A stretch of DNA of 64,000 nt from Paenarthrobacter sp. PH39-S1. GTDB taxonomy: Bacteria; Actinomycetota; Actinomycetes; Actinomycetales; Micrococcaceae. The position numbers were made by a program, and so were the translations under genes. Below, piece after piece: positions 39,241 to 48,812 of the stretch (positions are counted from its first letter, which is position 1; each line of letters opens with the position of its first letter). Under the pieces are notes generated by a model, which had not been told where the DNA came from, did not search any database, and saw only the letters and a list, made by a program, of their open reading frames with translations. The DNA is taken from the NCBI RefSeq assembly GCF_030063245.1, contig NZ_JASISR010000020.1, forward strand, positions 1 to 64,000, written 5' to 3'.

Positions 39241-40659
39241 TCAGTCAAGGAGCAGCGCCGGCTCTTCCAGGATTGATGCCACGTCCGCCATAAAGCGGGC
39301 AGATAAATCGCCGTCGACCACGCGGTGGTCGAAGGAACCGCCCAGCGTGGTGATCCAGCGCGGCAGCACCTCGCCGTCGAGCACCCATGGCTTCTGCTTA
39401 ATCGTGCCGAATGCGACGATCGCCACCTCGCCCGGATTGATGATCGGGGTACCCGTGTCAATGCCCAGGGCGCCAATATTGGTGATGGTCAGCGAGCCGC
39501 CCGCCATCTGCGCCGGCTGCGTCCTGCCCGCGCGCGCGGTGCTGGCCAGCTCATTGATGGCAACGGCCAGCTCCTTGAGCGACAAATCCTGCGCATCCTT
39601 GATGTTCGGCACCAGCAGCCCGCGCGGCGTTGCGGCGGCGATGCCAAGATTCATGAAGTGCTTGACGATAATCTCATCCCCGGTCCAGGTCGCATTGACC
39701 GACGGATTGCGCGCCGCCGCCCAGATCACGGCCTTGGCCAGAATCAGCAGCGGCGAAACCTTGATGCCCTCAAAATCCCGCGAATTTTTCAGCCGCTTGA
39801 CAAATTCCATTGTGCGGCTGGCATCGACATCCACAAAAATGCTCACGTGCGGGGCGCTAAAGGCACTCTCCACCATCGCCCTCGCCGTCGCCTTCCGCAC
39901 GCCCCTGACCTGAATCCGGGAGACGCGCTGATCCGCGGCAGTGCCCAGCCCGCTGGCCCTGATGGGCTGCCAGAAGCTCCCCGCGTCGTCCCGTTCCGCG
40001 GTCCGTTGGTCCTGGTAACTGAGTAGATCCTTTTTCGTGACCTCGCCGCGCGGCCCCGTCGGGGATACATCGGCCAGATTGATCCCGAGATCCTTGGCTG
40101 CCTTGCGGACCGGAGGCTTGGCCAGCACGCGGCCGTCCCTGGTCCCGTTTGCGCCAGATCCGAAGGATGGAACGGACGACGGCGTCACTAAGGAGTCCGT
40201 GCCCGTCGCCACCGCGGGAGCCGCCATGGTGACGGACGGAGCCGCCGAGGTGACAGACTGAGCCGCCGTTGGGACGGACGGAGTTGCCGTGCGCCGCGGC
40301 CGGCGCTTGACCGCGTCGGCTTTGGGTCCTGAACCAACGAGCGGCTTCCCAACGGGCGCCCGCTCCACATCCGCCGCCGGAGCGCCATACATGGGGATCG
40401 CACCGGCCGCTTCCGCTGCGGCCCCAATTCTGATGATCGCGGTGCCGACGTCCACCGTCTGCCCCTCCTCGACCAGCAACTGGGCGACGAGCCCGGCGTA
40501 GGGCGAGGGCAGCTCAACAATGGACTTGGCGGTTTCAATCTCGACGAGCACATCGTTAATGGCAACGATATCGCCAAGCTTGACCTTCCACGAGACGATT
40601 TCCGCCTCGGTCAGGCCTTCGCCGACATCGGGCAGATTGAACGTATTCAGTGCGGACAT
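39241..40659 (-). CDS. bkdC: Branched-chain 2-oxo-acid dehydrogenase E2 (dihydrolipoamide acyltransferase)
   Basis: A 472-residue E2 core protein. One lipoyl domain (residues about 5-80) with the lipoylated Lys45 in [16 protein letters not shown], a Ala/Pro/Thr-rich linker, a peripheral-subunit-binding domain ([20 protein letters not shown]) and a C-terminal acyltransferase domain ending with [15 protein letters not shown] (catalytic His and Asp). The linker contains repeated (S/T)(V/A)xxAAxSV units. Last gene of the E1alpha-E1beta-E2 operon. Confidence 0.92.
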   Translation of the reverse strand: MSALNTFNLPDVGEGLTEAEIVSWKVKLGDIVAINDVLVEIETAKSIVELPSPYAGLVAQLLVEEGQTVDVGTAIIRIGAAAEAAGAIPMYGAPAADVERAPVGKPLVGSGPKADAVKRRPRRTATPSVPTAAQSVTSAAPSVTMAAPAVATGTDSLVTPSSVPSFGSGANGTRDGRVLAKPPVRKAAKDLGINLADVSPTGPRGEVTKKDLLSYQDQRTAERDDAGSFWQPIRASGLGTAADQRVSRIQVRGVRKATARAMVESAFSAPHVSIFVDVDASRTMEFVKRLKNSRDFEGIKVSPLLILAKAVIWAAARNPSVNATWTGDEIIVKHFMNLGIAAATPRGLLVPNIKDAQDLSLKELAVAINELASTARAGRTQPAQMAGGSLTITNIGALGIDTGTPIINPGEVAIVAFGTIKQKPWVLDGEVLPRWITTLGGSFDHRVVDGDLSARFMADVASILEEPALLLD

Positions 40660-40671
40660 CGGTGGCCTTCC

Positions 40672-41646
40672 TTAGTACGCCAGGGCGCGGTCGAGCGCCT
40701 CTAGTATCCGGTCAATGTCCGGCAGGTAATGCTCCTCCACACGGGCTACCGGGTAGGGCATGTGGAACCCACCCACTCGGAGAGCCGGCGCCTCCAGCGC
40801 ATAAAAACAACGCTCACTGATGCGGGCCGCTATCTCCCCGCCGAGGCCCCCGAAGGTGGGCGCTTCGTGCGCAATGATCAGCCGCCCGGTCTTCTCCACT
40901 GACACCGTTACGGCGTCAAAATCGATCGGGGAAATGGACCGCAGGTCAATGACCTCCACGCTGTGCCCTTCCTCCGCCGCGGTATCCGCGGCGGCCAGCG
41001 CCACGGGAACGAGCGGCCCGTACGCGACCACCGTGGCGTCCGTTCCGGCGCGCAGCACCTGGGCCTGGAATGCATCAAGCCCCGGCGATTCCGTATTCAC
41101 ATCGCCCTTGAGCCAGTACCGTCGCTTGGGCTCAAAGACAATGACCGGGTCCGGACACGCCACGGCCTGTTGGATCATCCAGTACGCATCATGGGCATTC
41201 GAGGGTGAAATAATCCGTAGACCGGCGGTGTGCGCGAAGAGAGCCTCCGGGGACTCGGAGTGGTGCTCAATGGACCCGATCCCACCGCCGTAGGGAATGC
41301 GGATGACCACCGGCGCGCTCAGCTGACCACTGCTGCGGGTGTGGATCTTAGCCAGCTGGGTGGTGATCTGGTTAAAGCCGGGAAAAACGAAACCGTCGAA
41401 CTGGATCTCACAGATGGGGCTGTAGCCACGCAGCGCCATCCCGATCGCGGTGCCGATAATGCCGGACTCGGCCAGCGGTGTATCCATCACCCGGTTCGCA
41501 CCGAATTCGGCCTTCAATCCTTCCGTGACCCGGTACACGCCACCGAGTGCACCGATGTCCTCGCCCATGATCAGCGTTTTCGGATTGGCGGCCAGCGTCG
41601 CGCGGAGGCCTTCGTTGATGGCCTTCGCGATGGTCATCGTGGTCAT
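40672..41646 (-). CDS. bkdB: 2-oxo-acid dehydrogenase E1 component beta subunit
   Basis: A 324-residue transketolase-like subunit. Seen: GEDIGALGGVYRVTEGL, TPLAESGIIGTAIGMALRGY, GGGIGSIEHHSESPEALFAH and the C-terminal VARVEEHYLPD. It binds thiamine diphosphate together with the alpha subunit. Its ATG overlaps the alpha-subunit stop (ATGA, 41643-41646). Confidence 0.94.
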   Translation of the reverse strand: MTTMTIAKAINEGLRATLAANPKTLIMGEDIGALGGVYRVTEGLKAEFGANRVMDTPLAESGIIGTAIGMALRGYSPICEIQFDGFVFPGFNQITTQLAKIHTRSSGQLSAPVVIRIPYGGGIGSIEHHSESPEALFAHTAGLRIISPSNAHDAYWMIQQAVACPDPVIVFEPKRRYWLKGDVNTESPGLDAFQAQVLRAGTDATVVAYGPLVPVALAAADTAAEEGHSVEVIDLRSISPIDFDAVTVSVEKTGRLIIAHEAPTFGGLGGEIAARISERCFYALEAPALRVGGFHMPYPVARVEEHYLPDIDRILEALDRALAY

Positions 41647-42878
41647 GCTGCACCGTTTTCGGTCGTGCTCCCGGCGACAGTGCCCGCGCCCTGGTCGGCA
41701 AAGGAGGCCTCGTAATTCTCAAACCAAGCCAGTTCCTCGGCCACCAGCGGGTGAGCCTGCGCATACACGTTGGCAAAGGAGGAGCGGATGTCCGGGACGG
41801 TCATGGCCAGCGTTGTCTTGCGGACATAGGCGGCCAGCTCGTCGCCGTCGTTCTTAATGGACGCGAAGAACGCATCGTCGGCAAGGTTTTGTGCGCGCAG
41901 ATATGTTTCCAGCCGGATCAGCGGGTCCTTCGCGCGCCACTTGTCCTCCTCAGCCGCCGGCCGGTACTTGGTGGGGTCATCGGCCGTGGTGTGGGCGCCG
42001 ACGCGGTAGGTGTACGCCTCGATCAACACCGGTCCCTGGCCCGAGCGCGCGTGCTCCAGCGCCCATTCCGAGACGGCGTGCACCGCGAGGACGTCATTGC
42101 CGTCCACCCGGATACCGGGAAACCCATAGCCGCCGGCCCGGTTCACCAGCGGGACCCGCGACTGGACCTCAAAGGGAACGGATATGGCCCAGTGGTTGTT
42201 CTGGCAGAAGAAGACAACGGGGGCGTTGTAGGAGGCGGCGAAAACCATCGATTCGTGCACGTCGCCCTCGGAGCTGGCACCGTCACCGAAATAGGCGACG
42301 GCGGCGGCAGGCTCGGTTTCCGGATCGGCCGCCAGATCACGCTGGATCCCCATTGCGTAACCCACCGCGTGCAGGGTCTGCACGGCGAGGACCAGGGTGT
42401 ACAAGTGAAAATTGTTGTCCTTGGGGTTCCAACCGCCGTTGGAAATGCCCCGGAAAAGCTTCAGCAGCTGGGACAGATCGACGCCGCGGGTCAGCGCCAC
42501 GCCGTGCTCACGGTAGGTGGGGAAGATATAGTCCTGCGGTTGCGTGGCCCGCCCGGAACCGATCTGGGCCGCTTCCTGGCCGGTCAGCGGCACCCAGAGG
42601 GCAAGCTCGCCCTGACGTTGGAGGGCTGTGGCCTCCTGATCAAACCGGCGGATGGTGGCCATGTCGCGGTAAAACCCCCGCAGCTTCTCGGGAGTCAGGC
42701 GCTCCAGGAAGGGGCTGAAGGTAGCGTCGTGCCGGAGTGTTCCGTCCGGGCCCAGCAGCTGGACCATATCGTCCTCGGGGGCGGCCGTTTCCGCCGCCTG
42801 GGCTGCTTCCAAGGACCCCCCGGGCTCATCAATTCCGGCATCCTCAAACTCGGTGGTGGGTAGCTGGGCGGCGCCCAT
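41643..42878 (-). CDS. bkdA: 2-oxo-acid dehydrogenase E1 component alpha subunit
   Basis: A 411-residue subunit that decarboxylates branched-chain 2-oxo acids. The thiamine-diphosphate motif is GDGASSEGDVHESMVFAASY to QNN (near residues 215-240), with YRVGAHTTADDPTKYR downstream. Start 42878 is chosen because GAGGAGA lies six bases before it and an upstream Cys/Arg-rich extension is unlikely. The N-terminal 60 residues are acidic and unlike pyruvate-dehydrogenase E1alpha. No E3 gene is in the window. Confidence 0.92.
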   Translation of the reverse strand: MGAAQLPTTEFEDAGIDEPGGSLEAAQAAETAAPEDDMVQLLGPDGTLRHDATFSPFLERLTPEKLRGFYRDMATIRRFDQEATALQRQGELALWVPLTGQEAAQIGSGRATQPQDYIFPTYREHGVALTRGVDLSQLLKLFRGISNGGWNPKDNNFHLYTLVLAVQTLHAVGYAMGIQRDLAADPETEPAAAVAYFGDGASSEGDVHESMVFAASYNAPVVFFCQNNHWAISVPFEVQSRVPLVNRAGGYGFPGIRVDGNDVLAVHAVSEWALEHARSGQGPVLIEAYTYRVGAHTTADDPTKYRPAAEEDKWRAKDPLIRLETYLRAQNLADDAFFASIKNDGDELAAYVRKTTLAMTVPDIRSSFANVYAQAHPLVAEELAWFENYEASFADQGAGTVAGSTTENGAA

Positions 42879-43025
42879 ACCGTCTCCTCGCCTGCCGCAT
42901 CTGCAACATCGGTTCATCAGTGGGAAGACATACGTCTTCCGGAATGTTTCCCGCAGACGCATATATTCATCTATTTCCGGATTCAACTGTAGCGGCAGGC
43001 CGGCCCTGCTGACGTTTATTAAGCG

Positions 43026-44147
43026 CTAGGAACGCTGCGGCGCTTTTGTATACTCCGCACAGAGTTCCAGAAAGCGGGTATTGGCTTCGGTCTCGCCGAT
43101 GCTGACCCGCACGCCCTCGTCGCCGAAGGCCCGGACGGAAAGCCCCCGCTGCTCGGCGAGGGCGGCAAACCCGGTGCTGTTCTCCCCCAAGTTGAGCCAG
43201 ACAAAGTTTCCCTGCGCATCGGGAATGTCCCAGCCCAAGGCCCTGAGGCCGGCCGTCACACGGTTCCGTTCATCCACAAGACTTTGTACCCTTTCTACAA
43301 CCTGCCCGTAGTTCTGCAAGGACACGACGGCGGCGTGCTCAGCCAGCGAAGACACGGCGAAGGGCGTGGCCGTCACCCGCAGATACCGGGTCAGTTCGGG
43401 CCGGGACACAGAGTACCCGACCCGAAGCCCGGCCAACCCGTGCGCCTTGGAAAAGGTCCGCAGGACCACCACGTTGGGGTATTTGCGGTACATGGCAATG
43501 CCGTCCACGGCATCCTCAGCGCGGACGAACTCCATATACGCCTCGTCGATGACGATCACAACATCGGCCGGGACGGAGCCGATGAACCGCTCCACTTCCT
43601 CCGTGAACAGCACCGGTCCCGTCGGATTGTTCGGCGTGCACAGCAGGATCACCCGGGTGCGGTCCGTAACGGTAGCCGCCATGGCGTCCAGGTCATGGGT
43701 ACCATCCGCTTTGAGCGGGACCATGATGCTCTGGGCCCCGGCCAGTCCCACGCAGATCGGGTATGCCTCGAAAGACCGCCACGCGTAAATGACCTCGTCC
43801 GGGCGGCCGTCCTCGTTCTGGCCCGCAAACGCGGACAGCAGCTGGTTCAGGGCACCCAGGCTGCCAGCACCCGTGACAATATCCTCGGCGGCCACGTCCA
43901 GGAACTTCCCCAGTGCAGTGCGCAGCTTGGTGCTCAGTGAGTCCGGATACCTATTGATGTCCGCGAGCGAACGCACGGCATCGAGCACGGCCGGAACGGG
44001 TCCCAGTGGATTTTCATTCGACGAAAGCTTGAAGCTCTGCAGTCCTTCGACGACGATGGGCGGTTTGCCTGCGGTATACCGGGGCAGCGTGCCCACGACG
44101 GAGCGGGGGTGAACCACAGCAGCAGCGGTGGGGTTCTCAGTTGTCAT
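43026..44147 (-). CDS. HisC2-like aromatic/histidinol-phosphate aminotransferase
   Basis: A 373-residue class I/II PLP enzyme. Seen: FKLSSNENPLGPVPAVLDAV, LLCTPNNPTGPVLF, IDEAYMEFVRAED and [20 protein letters not shown] with the Schiff-base lysine. It is a paralogue of the enzyme at 22981-24123. It precedes the E1alpha gene on the same strand with a 147-bp gap. Supplying 2-oxo acids for the dehydrogenase is plausible; a phenylalanine-type (Pat) role is equally possible. Confidence 0.83.
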   Translation of the reverse strand: MTTENPTAAAVVHPRSVVGTLPRYTAGKPPIVVEGLQSFKLSSNENPLGPVPAVLDAVRSLADINRYPDSLSTKLRTALGKFLDVAAEDIVTGAGSLGALNQLLSAFAGQNEDGRPDEVIYAWRSFEAYPICVGLAGAQSIMVPLKADGTHDLDAMAATVTDRTRVILLCTPNNPTGPVLFTEEVERFIGSVPADVVIVIDEAYMEFVRAEDAVDGIAMYRKYPNVVVLRTFSKAHGLAGLRVGYSVSRPELTRYLRVTATPFAVSSLAEHAAVVSLQNYGQVVERVQSLVDERNRVTAGLRALGWDIPDAQGNFVWLNLGENSTGFAALAEQRGLSVRAFGDEGVRVSIGETEANTRFLELCAEYTKAPQRS

Positions 44148-44206
44148 GGTTACAGCTTAATGCCGCTGGCCCGTGCCCATGTCTGGCAGGTATGGGATTA
44201 TGGCGC

Positions 44207-44635
44207 ATGGGTAAATTCATTGTCCGTGTCCTGATCAATGCGCTGGCGCTCTGGATCGCCAGCGCACTCCTGCCTGGTCTGCAGATCTCCTCCACCGGCG
44301 CGGACGGGCTAATTCCGGGCAACAGCACCGCAGGCACCGTACTGGCCTTCGTCGCCATGGGGCTGATTTTCGGCGTGGTCAACGCCCTCGTCAAGCCAAT
44401 TGTGAAACTGCTGTCCCTACCCATCACCTTTATCACTCTGGGTCTGTTCACCGTCATTATCAATGCCGCCATGTTGTGGCTGACCTCCTGGCTGAGCCAT
44501 TACACGCCCGTTCGCTTCACCATCGACACCTTCCTGTGGACCGCCGTGCTGGCGGCGATCGTGATCAGCGTTGTTTCGATGATCGCCATCGCCCTCACCG
44601 GCATCAACAGGAGCCGGGTCAGCAGGCGCAGCTAG
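44207..44635 (+). CDS. Phage-holin-family (four-helix) membrane protein
   Basis: A 142-residue membrane protein with four predicted helices. Seen: LINALALWIASALLPGLQI, LIFGVVNALVKPIVKLLSLP and TLGLFTVIINAAMLWLTSW, the pattern of the Phage_holin_4_2 (YvlD-like) family. Despite the name, these are common chromosomal proteins of unknown role. It ends with a basic tail (RSRVSRRS). Confidence 0.85.
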   Translation: MGKFIVRVLINALALWIASALLPGLQISSTGADGLIPGNSTAGTVLAFVAMGLIFGVVNALVKPIVKLLSLPITFITLGLFTVIINAAMLWLTSWLSHYTPVRFTIDTFLWTAVLAAIVISVVSMIAIALTGINRSRVSRRS

Positions 44636-44644
44636 ACGGCGTCT

Positions 44645-46333
44645 TTACCCTGCGTCTTTGGTCTTTTCGCCTTGCGTTTTCTGCCTGTTTTTGTCTGTGC
44701 CCTGGTAGACGAATTTGCGGTAGCTGACTGCTCCGGTCAGCGCCGCCGGACCCAGGAATTCCAGCAGCGCCTCCCTGTGCGCCAGCACCGAGACGTTCAG
44801 GCTTCCATCCAATTGGTCCGCGTCATCCAGATAAGAATCCAGACTGTGCGCCCCGGTGACCAACTTCCCCGGATCCAGCCATGTGTTAACCCGCCGACGG
44901 TCGGTGGTAACGGTGACCCAATCGGCGGACTCAGGCGCCACTGCCAGGTCCAAAGCCGGGACCACATCGTCGACATTTTCCAAGGCCAGCACCTTGATCC
45001 CCGGCTGCACGTTCTGATTGGCCGCGGGGGCGCCGGCTATATTGAGGATCCGCACGTTAACCTCAGCGAGGAACGCCGGGTCGGAGGCCATGGCTGCCGC
45101 GTGGATTCCGCCGCCACTATGGCCGTTGATCATGACTCCTTCCCCGGGCATGGCGCCGGCATCCCGGAGCGCACTCTTGACCCACTCCTGGACCAGGATC
45201 TGATGTTGTGCAAAGTTCGCCCGCTGGGCCGACGTCATTGCTTCCACATCCCCTTCCACGTCCCAGGGATTGGCACTGTCCAGCGGCCACCACTGCTCCG
45301 TCCCGGGCAGATCGGCTATCCACGCCACGGAGCCGTCGCCGCGGTCGACCCGCTTGATCACGATGGCCGCGGGCGCCACCGAGTAAGCGTCCTGAGAACC
45401 GGCCAGTGCGTCGTGCAGCGTGGGAGCCATGGTGCCGAGGGCGAAGTCGGCTTGGGCGCCGGTCCCCCACTCTGCACCCTGCCTCTCCGACGGCCGGGGT
45501 ACCGGTCCCTGGTCGGTCGGACCCGGGCGCGTCGGAAATCGGAGTGCCGGACGCTGGGCGGCATTCCATTCAGACGGTGGGACCCGCCGCATCAGCAGGT
45601 CTCCCAGCATGAATACACCGGCTGCGTCCATGAAGTGCCGCAGCCCGGTCGCTGCGGCCACACCAGCCGGCTTCAGCACCCCCGTCCGGCCCGGACCGGA
45701 AGCGGTCTGCGACGGCAGCCCAGGCGGAAAACCCAGCAGGCCGGCCAGGTAATCGGGTACATGCCCCATTACGTCCTCTGTCACGTCCCGCAGTCCTCGT
45801 TTCTGCACATCGACTCCCAGTGAGGTGGCTTGGTACATGGCCACAAACGGGGCCAGCGGCAGCCCAAAGACGCGAAGCAGCAGGCCGCCCATGTTGGCGT
45901 CAGCTGACTTCTGCCACTCCAGCCCCGCCATGGCCTGGTTTTCCGCATCCTGATAGCGGACTACGGCGGTCCGGGCATTGTCGGCCGTTTTCTGCAGTTC
46001 AACGCGGCACTCACGGCAATCTGCTGCAGCGTCACGGAGGACCGGGATGAGGCCAAAAGGTTGGGCACCGCCGATGGGTGTCGCGCACTCCGCATAATTT
46101 AGGGCGCCGGCTGCCGTCCGTTCCACGTCAGCCAGTTCGTCGGCAACGCGCTGCAGCCCGGAACTTGCCAGGACCATCTCGCTGAGCACGTAGCTGACCG
46201 AGCCTGCTCCTCCGCGCACGGTATAGCTGCTGGCCGGCGCTACGGACGGTGCAGCCAGGACAGGGCCGCCGACAGGCCCTTCCGGTGCAATATTCTGCGG
46301 ATCCGTCAGCCAGCCACGGATCTGCCGATTCAC
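44645..46333 (-). CDS. Alpha/beta hydrolase-like protein with WXG100-like N-terminal region
   Basis: A 562-residue protein. Residues about 40-180 are helical, resembling ESX/WXG100-type secreted-protein heads, followed by a Pro/Gly-rich middle section. Residues about 320-520 are an alpha/beta hydrolase or lipase-like domain with the nucleophile elbow GHSGGGIHAAAMAS; an Asp/His pair follows (NVDDVVPALD and GAHSLDSY). No signal peptide is seen. Its ATG overlaps the upstream WXG100-like stop (46330-46333), so the two are co-translated and probably act together. Substrate unknown. Confidence 0.72.
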   Translation of the reverse strand: MNRQIRGWLTDPQNIAPEGPVGGPVLAAPSVAPASSYTVRGGAGSVSYVLSEMVLASSGLQRVADELADVERTAAGALNYAECATPIGGAQPFGLIPVLRDAAADCRECRVELQKTADNARTAVVRYQDAENQAMAGLEWQKSADANMGGLLLRVFGLPLAPFVAMYQATSLGVDVQKRGLRDVTEDVMGHVPDYLAGLLGFPPGLPSQTASGPGRTGVLKPAGVAAATGLRHFMDAAGVFMLGDLLMRRVPPSEWNAAQRPALRFPTRPGPTDQGPVPRPSERQGAEWGTGAQADFALGTMAPTLHDALAGSQDAYSVAPAAIVIKRVDRGDGSVAWIADLPGTEQWWPLDSANPWDVEGDVEAMTSAQRANFAQHQILVQEWVKSALRDAGAMPGEGVMINGHSGGGIHAAAMASDPAFLAEVNVRILNIAGAPAANQNVQPGIKVLALENVDDVVPALDLAVAPESADWVTVTTDRRRVNTWLDPGKLVTGAHSLDSYLDDADQLDGSLNVSVLAHREALLEFLGPAALTGAVSYRKFVYQGTDKNRQKTQGEKTKDAG

Positions 46334-46749
46334 GGCAACAGCCCCGAAGCACCGGACCAGGTAAGGCGACCGGAACCCGTCGGACCGCCCGCCCCTGCCC
46401 TGCCCACCGGTGCCAAGACGCCGCCGCCGGCTAAAATCCCAGAGCCAGCCAAACTACCCAGTGCGGACTGTCCCGCTGTGCCATCGGACTCCTCCGCGTA
46501 GAGCTGGGACGCATAGCGGTGCAGCATTTCCGCGCCGTCCCGCAGCATGCCCGCGGCGTCCTGCATCCGCCGCTCCCGCTCCGCCAGCAGGTTCCGGAAC
46601 GCGGTGGCGGCCGGCGATTGCCAGCGCAGCTGACCGGCGCCATGCACCCGGCACCTCAGCCCGTCCATATCTTCCGCCGCCCTGAACAGGTCACCTGTCA
46701 GGCGCGCTACGTCATCGGCCCGTGGCGCGAGCCGTCCCGCCGTCGTCAT
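46330..46749 (-). CDS. WXG100-like small helical protein
   Basis: A 139-residue protein. Residues about 1-95 are two long helices joined by LRWQSPAATAFR, a WxG-like turn with the W-S-x-A-A-x-x-F-R pattern common in actinobacterial ESX-type proteins. The tail is Gly/Ala/Ser-rich. Such proteins are usually exported by type VII secretion as dimers with a partner. The next gene encodes a hydrolase with a similar head. No ESX machinery is in the window. Its start codon is the terminal ATG of the 29-bp repeat ladder. Confidence 0.7.
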   Translation of the reverse strand: MTTAGRLAPRADDVARLTGDLFRAAEDMDGLRCRVHGAGQLRWQSPAATAFRNLLAERERRMQDAAGMLRDGAEMLHRYASQLYAEESDGTAGQSALGSLAGSGILAGGGVLAPVGRAGAGGPTGSGRLTWSGASGLLP

Positions 46750-46889
46750 CAGTCCTGCCCCTTCCCCGTCCCCGCCATCGCCATCAGTCCTGCCCCTTCC
46801 CCGCCATCGCCATCAGTCCTGCCCCTTCCCCGCCATCGCCATCAGTCCTGCCCCTTCCCCGCCATCGCCATCAGTCCTGCCCCTTCCCC
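46748..46889 (-). repeat. 29-bp tandem repeat forming coupled mini-ORFs
   Basis: Copies lie at 46748-46782 (with a 6-base insertion), 46783-46811, 46812-46840, 46841-46869 and a partial at 46870-46889. Read on the minus strand, each full copy carries AGGA, an ATG, and the nine-codon frame MAMAGKGQD. Each TGA overlaps the next ATG as TGATG. The copy next to the gene encodes MAMAGTGKGQD and its stop overlaps the WXG100-like ATG. Because 29 is not a multiple of three, each unit shifts frame, but the stop resets it. Confidence 0.85.
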
Positions 46890-47146
46890 TTCCCCGCGTC
46901 CGGCCGTGCCGTGCCTGTGCGGCCGGCCCCTGCCCGCTGCCTGACCGCGGCTTGTACCAGCCTCGCGGTCTACTGCTGACGACGCTAGACCGGCAGCTGC
47001 TGACCGACCAGAGCGGCCACCAGAAAGGTGCCCCCACTCCGTCGTTTGCAGGGCTGTGCAGGACGGGTTCACCTCAAATCCTGGTTTATGCACTGCAAGG
47101 AGCCGCCCAACCGTCGGGCTGCGGGACTTCGTGAAAGAATTGCGGT

Positions 47147-48598
47147 ATGTCTGAAACCGCTACCGCCGCTGAATCTGCCACCCGCACACCCTCCGGACGG
47201 GTGGCTTTAGCCGCCGCCGATGCGCGCATTCCGCTTGGCCCGCTCGATGGCCGGTACCAGCGGGCGGTCGCACCGCTGGTGGACTACCTCTCCGAAGCTG
47301 CGCTGAACCGGGACCGGGTGGCCGTCGAGGTCGAATGGCTGATCCACCTCACGTCGCACCGGGTGCTGCCCGGAACCGTTGAGCTGGACGCCGATCAGCA
47401 AGCTCAACTGCGCGCCATCGTGACCGGGTTCGACGCCGGCTCCGTGGCGGAACTGGCCGAAATCGAAAAGGTTACGGTCCATGATGTGAAGGCGGTGGAA
47501 TACTACCTCGGGCGAAGGCTGCCGAGCATCGGAATCGAAAATCTCACGTCGCTGGTTCACTTCGGCTGCACCAGCGAGGACGTCAACAACCTCGCCTACG
47601 CAATGGGCATCAAGGGCGCCGTGCAGAATGTCTGGCTTCCGGCCGCCCGGGCACTGGTGGCCAAAATCACGGAAATGGCGCAGACGAACCGCGGCGTTCC
47701 CATGCTCTCCCGTACGCACGGCCAGCCCGCCACACCAACGACGCTGGGTAAGGAGCTCGCGGTGACGGCGCATCGACTCGGCCGGCAGCTAAAGCGCGTG
47801 GAAAACACTGAATATCTGGGCAAGATCAACGGAGCCACCGGGACCTATGCCGCGCACTACGTCTCTGTGCCCTCGGCGGACTGGGAGCAGGTCTCGCGCA
47901 GTTTCATTGAGGGGCTGGGCCTGACCTGGAACCCGCTCACGACGCAGATCGAGTCGCACGACTGGCAAGCCGAGCTTTACTCCGACATGGCCCGCTTCAA
48001 CCGCATCCTGCACAACCTCTGCACGGACGTCTGGAGTTACATCTCCATCGGCTACTTTGCCCAGGTTCCTGTTCCCGGCGCCACCGGGTCCTCGACCATG
48101 CCGCACAAAGTCAACCCGATCCGCTTTGAAAACGCCGAGGCCAATCTGGAGATGTCCAGCGCACTGCTGGATACCCTTGCGGCCACGCTGGTGACCAGCC
48201 GCTGGCAGCGGGACCTGACCGATTCCTCCAGCCAGCGCAACATCGGCGTCGCCTTCGGTCATTCACTGCTGGCCATCAACAACGTACTGGGCGGCTTGGA
48301 CCGGCTGGACACCGCCGAGGACGTGCTGGCGGCCGATTTGGACCAAAACTGGGAGGTGCTGGGCGAGGCGATCCAGATGGTGATGCGTGCGGAAGCGATC
48401 GCCGGCGTCCCCGGGATGGAAAACCCGTACGAACGGCTCAAGGACCTGACCCGAGGGCAGCGTGTAAATGCCGCCCGCATGCAGGACTTCGTCTCCGGGC
48501 TGGGGCTCTCCGCGGACGCCGAGGCGCGCCTGTTGGCCCTCACCCCCGGCGGCTACACGGGCATTGCGGACCTTCTCGTGAATCATCTGCGGGATTAG
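47147..48598 (+). CDS. purB: Adenylosuccinate lyase
   Basis: A 483-residue fumarase/aspartase-superfamily enzyme that splits fumarate from SAICAR and adenylosuccinate in purine synthesis. Seen: LGPLDGRYQ near residue 31, TSEDVNNLAYA, SRTHGQPATPTTLGKEL, KINGATGTYAAH and the signature GSSTMPHKVNPIRFEN. The N-terminal 25 residues are a variable extension. It is the E. coli-like (long) form of PurB. No purine genes adjoin it. Confidence 0.96.
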   Translation: MSETATAAESATRTPSGRVALAAADARIPLGPLDGRYQRAVAPLVDYLSEAALNRDRVAVEVEWLIHLTSHRVLPGTVELDADQQAQLRAIVTGFDAGSVAELAEIEKVTVHDVKAVEYYLGRRLPSIGIENLTSLVHFGCTSEDVNNLAYAMGIKGAVQNVWLPAARALVAKITEMAQTNRGVPMLSRTHGQPATPTTLGKELAVTAHRLGRQLKRVENTEYLGKINGATGTYAAHYVSVPSADWEQVSRSFIEGLGLTWNPLTTQIESHDWQAELYSDMARFNRILHNLCTDVWSYISIGYFAQVPVPGATGSSTMPHKVNPIRFENAEANLEMSSALLDTLAATLVTSRWQRDLTDSSSQRNIGVAFGHSLLAINNVLGGLDRLDTAEDVLAADLDQNWEVLGEAIQMVMRAEAIAGVPGMENPYERLKDLTRGQRVNAARMQDFVSGLGLSADAEARLLALTPGGYTGIADLLVNHLRD

Positions 48599-48614
48599 TC
48601 GCTGCCGCACATAC

Positions 48615-48664
48615 TTCAGCACCGCCGGTTCAGCACCGCCGGTTCAGCACCGCCGGTTCAGCAC
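48615..48664. repeat. 14-bp tandem repeat after purB
   Basis: TTCAGCACCGCCGG repeats at 48615-48628, 48629-48642 and 48643-48656, with a partial copy to 48664. It lies in the non-coding interval between purB and the convergent MarR gene. Confidence 0.75.
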
Positions 48665-48812
48665 GTCCAGGGGCAGGCAGTCCGGGGTCAAGGCAGGCAG
48701 TTTGTAAGGCCCCACGGCGGCACTCACCAAGCGTTTCCGGCGCGACAGTGCCGACGTCGGATACTCGGCGTCTTATAATCCTGTAGGTTTATGAGGCCGC
48801 CCAAGGTGGCGG

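Noticed and set aside
46748-46889. 29-bp repeats as a CRISPR array
   Set aside because: Copies are contiguous with no spacers, and no cas genes are near.
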